Positions 53,540 through 61,780 of a stretch of 64,000 nt of DNA are shown piece by piece. The stretch comes from Citricoccus zhacaiensis (lineage in GTDB: Bacteria > Actinomycetota > Actinomycetes > Actinomycetales > Micrococcaceae), in contig NZ_BMLQ01000001.1 of assembly GCF_014645315.1 (NCBI RefSeq), positions 491,665 through 555,664 on the forward strand, written 5' to 3'. The translations under genes were made by a program, and so were the position numbers. The number at the start of each line of letters is the position of its first letter. Positions within the stretch are counted from its first letter, which is position 1. A model generated the notes under the pieces. The model saw only the letters and a program-made list of their open reading frames with translations, searched no databases and was not told the origin of the DNA.

Positions 53540-56250
53540 GATGCGTTCCGCTGCGGCGCGTGCGCGGCAGCCAGGCGGGTCAGTTCGGCCCGGCCTTTGA
53601 GCTGGAGCTTGGCGTAGATCTGGTACAGGTGTCCTTCCACCGTCCGGATGGAGATACCGCTGATCCGGGCGATCATGGCATTGCTCTTGCCTGCCACCAC
53701 GAGCCGCGAGATCTCCTTCTCCCGGCGGGTCAGCTCGACCATCCAGTCCGGCTCTCCCTCCGGGTCCTCAGTCTCCGCGCCGCCCCTGCGCCCTGCGGCG
53801 GCCGCGGTCTCAGCCAGCCGCCGCATCTGGGCCTGCGGCAGGTCCTTCAGCAAGGGCGAGCTGATTCGTTCGAGGTGCGCCGCGTACCCCGCCGCCGCCA
53901 GCTGCTCCAGGGACCGGTACAGCAGGTCCTGATCGTCCTCGAGTACCGAGCCGGCCATCAGCAGACTCGACCCGGAGGTCCTCGTCTGGGTGCTGGCAGC
54001 CGTCTCGGCGAGCCGCGGTGCCAGCCAGGTCTCGCCGAACTGGAAGGCGCTGGCCACCGCGTAGAACTCCACGGCGTAGAGCCCGTCCGCGGCGGCGCGG
54101 TCCGCCAGTGCCAGGATCCTCGCTGTCCGCGCCCGGGTGGAGTGGATCTCGCCCGTAGACCAGGCCAGGAACAGTTCGGCCAACCAACCGAGCCGTCCCA
54201 AGGATGAGGCTGCCGCCGCACGAGGATGCCCCTCCGCCCGGGCGTCCAGCAGCCGCGAGGCGTCCACTCCGGACGGGTCGTTCCGGTCCGAGGCGCAGTA
54301 GGCCTGGATCGCCAGCGCCAACTGGAGGTCCTGGGGTCGGCCGGTCACCTCCAGTTGGGCCGCGGCGTGTGAGGCCCCCAGTGCGGCTCGATCACGGAAA
54401 CCGGTCATGGCATCCAGGGCGGCGATGACGAGGTCGGCATACAACACCGCATGGGGGTTTCCATGCCTGCCGGCCAGGATGGCCTCGGCCAGTTCCCGGC
54501 ACCGCTGGGTCTGGTCGCAGGTCAACAGCACGGTCAGCATGGAGTCCGCCACCACTGCCCGGTCGTAGGGGCTGAGCACGTCATTGATGATCCCGAGAGT
54601 CCGGAATGCGGTGAGTTCCCGGTCCAGCGAGACCACCAGGTCGAGGGCACCTGCCTGGTCGTCTGCCATGGCCAGCGCTTCGGCACGCACGGACCTGGCG
54701 CGGAAGTGGACGGCCTCGCCCGTGAAGTACGCCCCGCCGGCGTCGAGCAGCTCCGGACGGTGGTCGGCGGAGATCGTCTCCAAGCGGGACAAGGCCTCAC
54801 GGAGGTCTCCGCGGGCCACGGACAGTGCCGCGGCCTGGACACCGAGCACGGCGGAGGACTGTTCCGGGGATCGGCGGATCACGGCTTCGGCGCCGTCCAG
54901 GTCTCCCACCACGGCCCGTGCCTGTGACTCTGCCCAGGCCAGGTGGATTCTGCCCGTCGCCAAGGAGGCCCGCGGGCGGCTGTCCGAGGCTCGGCCGACT
55001 TCGGAGAAGAGCGAGATGGCACCCTCGGCGTCACCGATGGCCACCAGGTCCTGGGCCGCACGGAGCACGCTGAGGTACCCGGGGTCGAGGGCCTCGAGCG
55101 TGCTGGACAGTTCGCGGTGACGGTCCGGCTCGATGGCTGCCAGGATCTCAGCCGCCTGGACGGAGGTCACCAGGGCCAACCGACCGCTGTGGTCATTCCT
55201 GATCTCGAGCACCCCGTCGTCCTCGAGGTCGTCCAATTCGGCGGCGAAACCCGTGTGGACGAGGTCAGCGACACGCATGGGCCCGCAGATCGCGAGCATC
55301 TCCAGCAGAGCTCGGTGGCGCACCGGCAGGTCACGCAGCACCGCGGTCGATGCCCCTCCGGAGGTGGAGCGGGGCAGCGGTCCCGGGGCGAGGACCCAGC
55401 TGGAGTCGATACGCCGCAGCTTCCCGGAGACCACGCAGTCCCGGGCCAGCTGCCGCAATCGATGGACGGATCCCGAGCTGTGTTGCCACAGCACCGTCGA
55501 GGCGAAGCGGGACACGGTTCCCCCGAGTACCTCTTCGAGCAGACCGTGGCTGGCCGTAGGGGTCAGCGGCCAGACCGTGATCCCGGTCAGGGCCCCCAAG
55601 CGGCGCAGGGCCGCCAGGTCAACGGGGACCTCCGTCGGCCGGTCACAGTGCACGATCAGGGTGATGCGGTTGATCTGGGACAGCTGGGCCAGGACGGTGA
55701 TGGTGTCCGGGTCGATCTGATCCGCCTGGGACACGATCACGATGGCCGGCTGCTCTCCGGGCGAGCGCAGGTACTCGGCCAGCGCCCGGACCATGCCGTG
55801 GATCTGGGCCGGGGGTGCCTCGTTCAATCCCGAGAGCAGGATGGCCAGGGCTCCGTACGGGGTGGTCGCCGCGAAGGGGCTGCCATGGAGCCGGAAGACC
55901 GCCCGGTCCGGGCTGACCCCCGAAAGCGCCGATTCGATGGTCTCGCGGCGATCACCGAGTTCGCCGGTCACGATCGCCCCACCGGCACCGTGGCCGGTCA
56001 GGATCCTGCCGAGGGCCAAGGCCGCCTCGTCCGGGGACTCCATCCAGCGGCCGTCTGCTCCCGGGTCGAGCCAGGAGAGGTCGAGCGGTGCCAGGTCGGG
56101 GATGGCCGCGGCAACGGACGCCGACCGTCCGGTGAGGTTGATTCCCGGGGTGGGGCCGGGACGTCGGGGCTGGTCTTGCTCGTCTGAAGGGGGTTCGGTG
56201 ACGAGCCGTTCGGGCGCGATGGACGGGGACGGGGTTGGAGACGGTTGCAT
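53536..56250 (-). CDS. Large LuxR-family regulator with degenerate Walker A
   Basis: A 904-residue sister of the preceding regulator: ATPase-like region (~90-300), helical middle, and C-terminal LuxR domain (LTRREKEISRLVVAGKSNAM through VEGHLYQIYAKLQL). The P-loop position reads IVTGELGDRRETIESAL, lacking the GK[ST] of a functional Walker A, so nucleotide binding is probably lost. The Walker B region IVIVSQADQID is also changed. It may work as a non-catalytic partner of the downstream protein. ATG 56250 has GGAAGC upstream; ATG 56280 lacks one. Confidence 0.85.
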   Translation of the reverse strand: MQPSPTPSPSIAPERLVTEPPSDEQDQPRRPGPTPGINLTGRSASVAAAIPDLAPLDLSWLDPGADGRWMESPDEAALALGRILTGHGAGGAIVTGELGDRRETIESALSGVSPDRAVFRLHGSPFAATTPYGALAILLSGLNEAPPAQIHGMVRALAEYLRSPGEQPAIVIVSQADQIDPDTITVLAQLSQINRITLIVHCDRPTEVPVDLAALRRLGALTGITVWPLTPTASHGLLEEVLGGTVSRFASTVLWQHSSGSVHRLRQLARDCVVSGKLRRIDSSWVLAPGPLPRSTSGGASTAVLRDLPVRHRALLEMLAICGPMRVADLVHTGFAAELDDLEDDGVLEIRNDHSGRLALVTSVQAAEILAAIEPDRHRELSSTLEALDPGYLSVLRAAQDLVAIGDAEGAISLFSEVGRASDSRPRASLATGRIHLAWAESQARAVVGDLDGAEAVIRRSPEQSSAVLGVQAAALSVARGDLREALSRLETISADHRPELLDAGGAYFTGEAVHFRARSVRAEALAMADDQAGALDLVVSLDRELTAFRTLGIINDVLSPYDRAVVADSMLTVLLTCDQTQRCRELAEAILAGRHGNPHAVLYADLVIAALDAMTGFRDRAALGASHAAAQLEVTGRPQDLQLALAIQAYCASDRNDPSGVDASRLLDARAEGHPRAAAASSLGRLGWLAELFLAWSTGEIHSTRARTARILALADRAAADGLYAVEFYAVASAFQFGETWLAPRLAETAASTQTRTSGSSLLMAGSVLEDDQDLLYRSLEQLAAAGYAAHLERISSPLLKDLPQAQMRRLAETAAAAGRRGGAETEDPEGEPDWMVELTRREKEISRLVVAGKSNAMIARISGISIRTVEGHLYQIYAKLQLKGRAELTRLAAAHAPQRNAS

Positions 56251-56349
56251 GCTGTGAGCTTCCGGTTCAGAACAGTCCATCCGGAGGGGGATCCGGACTG
56301 ACCGCCGGGTGAACGGTGGTCCAGGGGCGGGGATGCCTCTAGCCACCAC

Positions 56350-56378
56350 ATACTATGGAGCACCGGAATGGAGCGGAA
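56350..56378 (-). promoter_or_regulatory. Candidate promoter of the LuxR pair
   Basis: On the minus strand TTCCGC (56378-56373), a 17-base spacer and TAGTAT (56355-56350). It would give a leader of about 90 bases before ATG 56250. Confidence 0.4.
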
Positions 56379-56529
56379 GGTTCGACCACGGGAATCCGGT
56401 CTGCCGAGGTGAATTCAACCCTCAAACTTAACCCTTGACATCGAGCCGGAACGATGCATCGGCCAGTCTTCCGAGGCTTCTCCCGCTGACGAAGAGGCGG
56501 GCGTCCGCGCCGGGGGGCACGGCGCCGCG

Positions 56530-56604
56530 TGGTTCCGCCCATAGGATTCGAACCTATACTGCACAGCTCCAAAGGCTGGCGTGCTGCCGTTACACCAGGG
56601 CGGA
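56530..56604 (-). tRNA. tRNA-Gln (UUG)
   Basis: The minus strand folds as a tRNA: acceptor TCCGCCC (56604-56598) pairs with GGGCGGA, T-arm TATAGGTTCGAATCCTATG, anticodon loop CTTTGGA with anticodon TTG, discriminator A and an encoded CCA (56532-56530). The outermost anticodon-stem pair is C-T, a mismatch; the other four pair. It lies between the LuxR pair and the UGSC operon. Confidence 0.93.
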
Positions 56605-56693
56605 AGGGTCGGCGTCGAACGGTCGTCGCGGACCGGCAACCTATTCTTCCACAGAGTCCGGACCTGCGCAGACGACGATCGCACACGCGGGTC

Positions 56694-56708
56694 TTCCATC
56701 GCTTGGAA
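56694..56708. promoter_or_regulatory. Palindrome TTCCA-N5-TGGAA upstream of the UGSC operon (candidate IclR site)
   Basis: TTCCA (56694-56698), five bases, TGGAA (56704-56708), 79 bases before the UGSC start. The same palindrome occurs at 60586-60600 before the ABC operon; the IclR gene lies between the two operons. Confidence 0.6.
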
Positions 56709-56787
56709 TCCACCCCGCCGAGAGCCTCCACCCCGGTCATAGTGGCCAGACGAGACTGCGGCAGCTGCCGCGAGGATGGAGGAAACC

Positions 56788-57351
56788 ATGACGGCCGGGA
56801 TCCTTGACCCCACCATCAGCAGTACCAGCAGGAGAGACAGGCCCGGCGGCCCGGTCCCCACCACGCAGTCGGTCGCGGCGCCTCAGCTGGGTACCCTTCG
56901 GGGCAGACGCGTGGGCCTGCTGGAGAACACGAAACGCAACGCCGCTGCCCTCCTGGATGCCCTGGGCGCCGTGCTGACGAACACGGACCACGTCGACCTG
57001 GTCCGGATGACGAAGCAGGATTTCGCCATGCCTCTGACCGAGGACGTGGTGGACGGGATCATCCGTGACTGCGATGTGGTGGTGATCGGCGTCGGTGACT
57101 GCGGGTCCTGCAGCGCCGCCGCGGTCGCTGACGGCATCGCATTGGAGCAGCGGGGAGTGCCCGTAGCGGTCCTGTGCACCGAGGCCTTCGAGGTCACCTC
57201 ACGTGCCATGGCCGGACTCAAGGGGCGGCCGGACTTCCCGGTGCTCCTCATGCCGCATCCGATCGCCAATCTGACGGCCCGGGATCTGGCCGAACGCGGC
57301 CAGACGTTGGCGTCCCGGGTGCGCAGCCACTTCCTCGGCCCGGCCGCATGA
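56788..57351 (+). CDS. UGSC-family protein (cysteine form)
   Basis: A 187-residue soluble protein. The core VIGVGDCGSCSAAAVADGIA carries the family motif, here Cys105-Gly-Ser-Cys108; in some relatives the first Cys is selenocysteine, which gave the UGSC name. A further Cys130 lies in VAVLCTEAF. The motif implies thiol redox chemistry, but no reaction is established. The first ~35 residues are polar. ATG 56788 is behind GGAGGAA; ATG 56776 is in frame but lacks proper spacing. The stop overlaps the next gene by four bases, so both are made together and probably form a complex. Confidence 0.82.
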   Translation: MTAGILDPTISSTSRRDRPGGPVPTTQSVAAPQLGTLRGRRVGLLENTKRNAAALLDALGAVLTNTDHVDLVRMTKQDFAMPLTEDVVDGIIRDCDVVVIGVGDCGSCSAAAVADGIALEQRGVPVAVLCTEAFEVTSRAMAGLKGRPDFPVLLMPHPIANLTARDLAERGQTLASRVRSHFLGPAA

Positions 57352-58421
57352 GCCCGGACCTGGAGGAGCAGGCCGCTCAGGCGGGCACCACCGTCTCGGA
57401 GTCCCGGCTGGATCCGACCGCCTCCCGTGCCATGGCCGAGTACCTGTTCGACCGCGGGTGGTCGGACGGCCTGCCCGTGCTGCCGGCCACGCAGGAGGTG
57501 GTCGAGGAGTTCCTGCTCCACACCGACCGGGACCCGGACGAGATCCTGGCCGGACTGCCCCAGCTGGACCGCCACGCCACCGTCCGGGACATCGCCCTGC
57601 ACGCCGCCATGGCCGGGTGCCGTCCGGAGTACCTGCCCGTTGTGCTGACTGCCTGGGAGGCCCTGTCCCATGAACGGGCCGCCCGAGGTGGCGGCTGGCA
57701 GTCCACCAGCGGACCGGCTCCCCTCGTGATCGTCAACGGCCCGATCCGCCACCGGCTGGGTGTCAACTCCACCGGAGGGGTGTTCGGTCCGGGGTTCCGG
57801 GCGAACATGACCATCCCACGTGCCCTGGGCCTGACCGTGCGCAATGGCTTCGGCGTGGTCCCGCAGCAATTGGAACAGGCGACCCAGGGGGTCCCGGGCC
57901 GCTGGTTCCACTGCGTGGGTGAGGATGAGGAATCCAGCCCCTGGGCCCCGCACAGCGCCGAGACCGGGGTGCCGGCCGGGCAGGATGCCGTCAGCGTGGT
58001 CCTGACCCGGACTAGCGAGTTCATCGACAACCGGTCCTTCCACAGCGCCGGGGAGTTCCTGCGGGACGTCGCGGACACCCTGCAGAGGATGGGCCCCTGG
58101 ATCTTCCGCAGCAGTTCGGCCGTCCTCGTCCTGAACCCGGCCCATGCCCAGGCCCTCGACGACGAGGGCCTGTCGAAGCAGGACGTCCGCCGGTGGCTCG
58201 TCGAGCAGGCCGGTCACACCGAGGCAGATCTGGCCGCCGCGGGCAAGGGCCTGAGTGACCGACCCTTCGGGCCCTTCGCCCCGGACCACTTTCACCCGGC
58301 CATCACCGACGCCACCCCGGCCTCCCTGCCGATCCTGGTGGCCGGCTCCCCCAACGCGGCGATCTCCATGGTCGTCCGGGTGTTCAGCACCTGGTCGGGA
58401 CAGTCCTTCCCGGTGCACTGA
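57348..58421 (+). CDS. Uncharacterised partner of the UGSC protein
   Basis: A 357-residue soluble protein, translationally coupled (ATGA) to the UGSC gene. Features: DRGWSDGLPVLPATQEVVEEFL near residue 37, ATVRDIALHAAMAGCRPEYLPVV, a LVIVNGPIRHRLGVNSTGGVFGPG segment with conserved-looking Gly, Asn and His, and TIPRALGLTVRNGF; it contains few Cys (one in AGCRPEY, one in FHCVGED). No transmembrane or signal sequence. I know similar proteins only as neighbours of UGSC genes, with unknown function. The obligate pairing suggests a heteromeric enzyme in which this chain may bind the substrate; this is inference. Confidence 0.75.
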   Translation: MSPDLEEQAAQAGTTVSESRLDPTASRAMAEYLFDRGWSDGLPVLPATQEVVEEFLLHTDRDPDEILAGLPQLDRHATVRDIALHAAMAGCRPEYLPVVLTAWEALSHERAARGGGWQSTSGPAPLVIVNGPIRHRLGVNSTGGVFGPGFRANMTIPRALGLTVRNGFGVVPQQLEQATQGVPGRWFHCVGEDEESSPWAPHSAETGVPAGQDAVSVVLTRTSEFIDNRSFHSAGEFLRDVADTLQRMGPWIFRSSSAVLVLNPAHAQALDDEGLSKQDVRRWLVEQAGHTEADLAAAGKGLSDRPFGPFAPDHFHPAITDATPASLPILVAGSPNAAISMVVRVFSTWSGQSFPVH

Positions 58422-58524
58422 ACCACAGACCCCACGCACCCGCAGATCTCCCATCCCCGTCATCTCGCTCGCAGCCCGTTCACCCCATTCGCCCCACTCA
58501 CCCCGAACCCAGGAGCGCCACACC

Positions 58525-59412
58525 GTGTCCACCACCGCCCCCAGCACCACCAGCAGCACCAGCACCGGCACCCAAGCGGACGTCTGGTCCGCAGCCGTCC
58601 AGGACGAGATCGCCCAGGCGGAGCACACCCCCTGGCTCGCCGGCAAGACCGCCGTCGTCGCCGGCGGCGGCCTGAGCGGGCCCGAGGGTGGCGTGGGTTT
58701 CGCCATGGCCTGGCTCTTCTCTCGGGCCGGCGCCCGCATCGCGGTGCTGGACCGGGACCAGGAGGCGGCACAGCGGACCGTGGACGCCATCCGGGAGGCC
58801 GGCGGCCAGGCCAGCCGCTTCGCCGTGGACCTCACCGATGAGGCGGACGTCTTGGCCACCGTGGACCGGGTGCTGGCCGAGTACGGACCCATCGACGTGG
58901 TGGGCAATTCTGTGGGCGGCGGCGGCATCACCGGCATCTTCGAGACCTCCCTGGAGGACTACCAGCGCGCCTTCGACGTCAATCTGGGCACCGCGCTGCT
59001 GCTGATGCGCGCCGTGCAGCCCCACATGGCCGCCGGCGGGGCCATCATCCACGTGTCCTCCGGGGCGGTGGAGGGCCGTGGCCCCGGGCTGCCCTACACC
59101 CTGGCCAAGACGGCCCTCGAGAAACTGTGCGTCGGCGCGGCCGCCACCCTGGCCCCGCGGGGCATCCGCGTGAACTGCATCCGGGTGGGCATGATCTGGG
59201 GCGCCTTCGCCGCGCGCGGCATGACCCAGGAGCGCCGCGAGCTGAGGGCCCGCAGCGTGGCCCTGGGCACCGAGGGCACCGTCTGGGACATCGCCTCCGC
59301 CGCGCATTTCCTGTGCACCCCCGCCGCCCGGTGGATCACCGGCCAGGTCCTCCCCGTGGACGGTGGCGGGACGGTGGCCCCGAGCGCGGGCCAGGCCGGC
59401 TCCACATCCTGA
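58525..59412 (+). CDS. Short-chain dehydrogenase/reductase
   Basis: A 295-residue classical SDR. The cofactor loop AGGGLSGPEGGVGFAMA (~47-62) is longer than usual, followed by VLDRD (acidic residue favouring NAD), NSVGGGG, catalytic Ser179/180 in HVSSG, Tyr191 and Lys195 (YTLAK). The C-terminus WITGQVLPVDGG is typical. The first ~40 residues are a Ser/Thr-rich extension. GTG 58525 is chosen with AGGAGCG upstream; the frame is open to 58255 inside the preceding gene. It probably oxidises or reduces an intermediate of the pathway and is co-transcribed with the UGSC pair (103-base gap). Confidence 0.88.
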   Translation: MSTTAPSTTSSTSTGTQADVWSAAVQDEIAQAEHTPWLAGKTAVVAGGGLSGPEGGVGFAMAWLFSRAGARIAVLDRDQEAAQRTVDAIREAGGQASRFAVDLTDEADVLATVDRVLAEYGPIDVVGNSVGGGGITGIFETSLEDYQRAFDVNLGTALLLMRAVQPHMAAGGAIIHVSSGAVEGRGPGLPYTLAKTALEKLCVGAAATLAPRGIRVNCIRVGMIWGAFAARGMTQERRELRARSVALGTEGTVWDIASAAHFLCTPAARWITGQVLPVDGGGTVAPSAGQAGSTS

Positions 59413-59427
59413 GCGTCCCTGCCGGTC

Positions 59428-59468
59428 GGCACCGGTCCGCACCGGTTGGCACCGGTCTGCACCGGCCC
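59428..59468. repeat. Short direct repeats after the SDR gene
   Basis: GGCACCGGTCCGCACCGGTT followed at once by GGCACCGGTCTGCACCGGCC: two ~20-base units, each made of two CACCGG cores. They can also fold because CCGG is self-complementary. Confidence 0.7.
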
Positions 59469-59688
59469 GCTCCTGCCTCTCTGAACCTCTCTGGCTTCTG
59501 GCTTTCACCCGGCGGAAACCGGCCGGTAGGCTCTGCGCCGGCCCCTAACCTGGGCCACACCCACCACCGGTGCGCCCCGCGCCTCGCGAGCGCTGCCTCG
59601 CGGTCGCCACTGCGATCTTCCGGCATCCGCCGATCCGTTCCCGTCCACGGCGCACCGCAACCGGGTGGGCACCGGAGGACTGACCGCG

Positions 59689-60549
59689 ATGAATCAGAAG
59701 CAACCCGTCGATATCCAGAGCGTGCGCGACCGGCTCCGCGACACCGCTCCCGGACACCCGAAGCGCACGGCCGCCGCCCGCGTCCTGTCCCTGTTGGACG
59801 CGTTCGCCCACCGGGGTGAACCGCTGACGCTCTCCGAGATCGCCCGCCGCGCCGACCTGAGCCTGACCACCACCCACCGCCTCGCCCACGAGGTGCGGGA
59901 ATGGGGTGGCCTGGACCTGGACGATGAGGGCCGGTACTGCCTCAGCCGCAAGATCCTGGAATTGGCGAGCGCCTCCACGGAGGAGCTGCGAATCCGCGAG
60001 CTGGCCCTGCCGCACCTGGTGGACCTGCATCGCCGGACCGGAATCACCGTCAACCTCTCCGTGCGCGAGGGCGATGACGTCATGTACTTGGAGGCCCTGC
60101 GCGCCCATCCCAATTACACGGGTCAGAATCGCATGGGCGGCCGGCTCCCCCTCCACGTCACGGCCACCGGACTGGTCCTGCTGGCGTTCTCCAGCCGGCA
60201 GGACCAGGAGGAGTATCTGGCCACCCCCCTCAAGCGGTACACCCGGTTCACCAAGACCCGGCCCGACGAGTTGCACGAGACCATGGACAACACCCGGCGC
60301 GAGGGCATCCTCCGGCTGGACGGCGCCGTGGCCGCCGGGGCCGGTTCCATCGCGGCGCCGGTGCCCGATGCCCTGGGTCAGGTCGATGTGGCCGTGGGCG
60401 CCATCTACGCACACCGGAACCCGGAACCCCACGGGTTACCGGACCTGGTCCTCGCCACCGCCCGCCGGATCGCCCGGGCACGCTCCGAGCGTCCCGTCCT
60501 GGACCCCCGCACCATCGCCTTCAACCGGAGCCAGGCCGGCCTGGGCTGA
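59689..60549 (+). CDS. IclR-family transcription regulator
   Basis: A 286-residue regulator with an N-terminal winged helix (RVLSLLDAFAHRGEPLTLSE then IARRADLSLTTTHRLAHEV) and a C-terminal IclR effector domain (YLEALRAHPNYTGQ, LPLHVTATGLVLLAF, REGILRLDGAVAAGAGSIAAP). IclR proteins commonly control catabolic operons next to them in response to a pathway metabolite. ATG 59689 follows GGAGGA; GTG 59665 is in frame. Palindromes of identical type upstream of the UGSC operon and the ABC operon are its probable binding sites. Confidence 0.92.
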   Translation: MNQKQPVDIQSVRDRLRDTAPGHPKRTAAARVLSLLDAFAHRGEPLTLSEIARRADLSLTTTHRLAHEVREWGGLDLDDEGRYCLSRKILELASASTEELRIRELALPHLVDLHRRTGITVNLSVREGDDVMYLEALRAHPNYTGQNRMGGRLPLHVTATGLVLLAFSSRQDQEEYLATPLKRYTRFTKTRPDELHETMDNTRREGILRLDGAVAAGAGSIAAPVPDALGQVDVAVGAIYAHRNPEPHGLPDLVLATARRIARARSERPVLDPRTIAFNRSQAGLG

Positions 60550-60582
60550 CGACGCCGGCCGAGTCGCTCCACTTTCCGGCGC

Positions 60583-60603
60583 GCCTTCCAACGCGTGGAA
60601 GGC
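60583..60603. promoter_or_regulatory. Palindrome GCCTTCCA-N5-TGGAAGGC upstream of the ABC operon (candidate IclR site)
   Basis: A perfect 8-bp inverted repeat with a five-base centre, containing TTCCA-N5-TGGAA (60586-60600) exactly as at 56694-56708. It lies 34 bases after the iclR stop and 155 before the first permease. Confidence 0.65.
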
Positions 60604-60607
60604 CGCC

Positions 60608-60623
60608 TGTGGCCCATATCACA
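60608..60623. promoter_or_regulatory. CRP/GlxR-like site upstream of the ABC operon
   Basis: TGTGG-CCCATA-TCACA matches the CRP/GlxR consensus TGTGA-N6-TCACA in nine of ten fixed positions. It is five bases after the IclR-type palindrome, suggesting carbon-status control of import. Confidence 0.5.
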
Positions 60624-60757
60624 GCCACCGCAGACTGTGGGGAAACCCGGTCCGGACGGTCCCGGTCCACCTCCCCGGCCTCGCCGCCGGGGCAACGGAC
60701 CCCGGTGCACTCGCACCCGCCTCCCAGGCCGGATCCCCCACCGCCGAGGAGGTGCCG

Positions 60758-61780
60758 GTGAAGGCCCGATTGATTCACTACGGCAGATTGTTGTTGTCGT
60801 CCCTCATCCTGTTCATCGCCGTGATCACGGTGCTGTTCTTCCTGCTGGAGTTGGCCCCGGGGGATCCCATCCAGACACTGGTCGGGGACGTTCCCCTCTC
60901 CGAAGCCTTCCGGGCGCAGATCACCGCCGCATATGGCTTGGACAAGCCGGTCTGGGAGCGGTATGTGCTCTACCTCGGCAACGTCTTCACCGGAAACCTC
61001 GGGTTCTCCTTCGGCACGAACAATGAACCGGTGCTGGACCTGATCCTCAGCCGGGCCGGGAACACCCTGGCCCTGGCAGTCCCCGCCTTCCTGATCTCCA
61101 CCATCGGCGGCATCATCCTCGGTTCGATCGCGGCCCGGACCCGCAGGCGGTGGCTGGACGGCGGTATCTCCGGCGGCGCCGTGGCCCTCTTCTCGGTCCC
61201 CAACTTCTGGTTCGGCATGCTGCTGATCATGGTGTTCTCGATCTGGCTGGGATGGTTCCCCACCCAGGGCAAGAGCCCCTACGGGCAGCCGGGCATCGGG
61301 CTCGAGTACCTGGTCCTGCCCGTGATCACCATGGCCACCAGCGAGCTGGCGTACAAGACCCGCATCATGCGCTCGTCCATGATCGAGTCCCTGGGCCAGG
61401 ACTTCGTGGACACGGCCCGCTCCAAGGGTCTCTCCTCCTCCCACGTGCTCTGGCGCCATGCCCTGCCCAACGCCCTGTTGCCCATGGTCACGGTCTCCGG
61501 TTACAGCCTCGGTTACATCCTGGCCGGGTCCGTGCTGGTGGAGCGGGTGTTCGGTTGGCCCGGGATGGGCCTGCTGTTCATCGACGCCATCAACCGCCAG
61601 AACAACATGGTCATCCTGGGCGTGGTGATCGTCCTGACCGTCGTGATCATCCTCGTCAACATCCTCACGGACGTGGTGTACGGGCTGGTCGATCCACGGT
61701 TGCGAGCCCAGTTCTCCCCCCAACGCACCCTGCCGCCCGAGGGCCGGCAGGACCGGCAGAGTGACGAGGTAGCGGCATGA
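60758..61780 (+). CDS. ABC transporter permease, DppB/OppB type
   Basis: A 340-residue inner-membrane permease of the peptide/nickel/opine importer family with six helices. The N-terminus RLIHYGRLLLSSLILFIAVI and the ELAPGDPIQTLVG motif are typical, and the EAA loop (ARSKGLSSSHVLWRHALPNAL) contacts the ATPases. GTG 60758 is preferred with GAGGAGG upstream; the frame is open far upstream but within the iclR gene in another frame. The stop overlaps the second permease by four bases. No substrate-binding protein is encoded upstream. Confidence 0.9.
   Translation: MKARLIHYGRLLLSSLILFIAVITVLFFLLELAPGDPIQTLVGDVPLSEAFRAQITAAYGLDKPVWERYVLYLGNVFTGNLGFSFGTNNEPVLDLILSRAGNTLALAVPAFLISTIGGIILGSIAARTRRRWLDGGISGGAVALFSVPNFWFGMLLIMVFSIWLGWFPTQGKSPYGQPGIGLEYLVLPVITMATSELAYKTRIMRSSMIESLGQDFVDTARSKGLSSSHVLWRHALPNALLPMVTVSGYSLGYILAGSVLVERVFGWPGMGLLFIDAINRQNNMVILGVVIVLTVVIILVNILTDVVYGLVDPRLRAQFSPQRTLPPEGRQDRQSDEVAA

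Noticed and set aside
56430-56445. TTGACA on the plus strand near 56435 as a promoter
   Set aside because: No -10 box lies 16-18 bases downstream, and the next plus-strand gene starts more than 300 bases away with the tRNA-Gln in between.
56776-56788. Earlier ATG (56776) for the UGSC gene
   Set aside because: The GGAGGAA lies between the two ATGs and is correctly spaced only for ATG 56788.
57105-57120. Possible selenocysteine in the UGSC motif
   Set aside because: The codons are TGC-GGG-TCC-TGC; there is no in-frame TGA, so this is the cysteine form.
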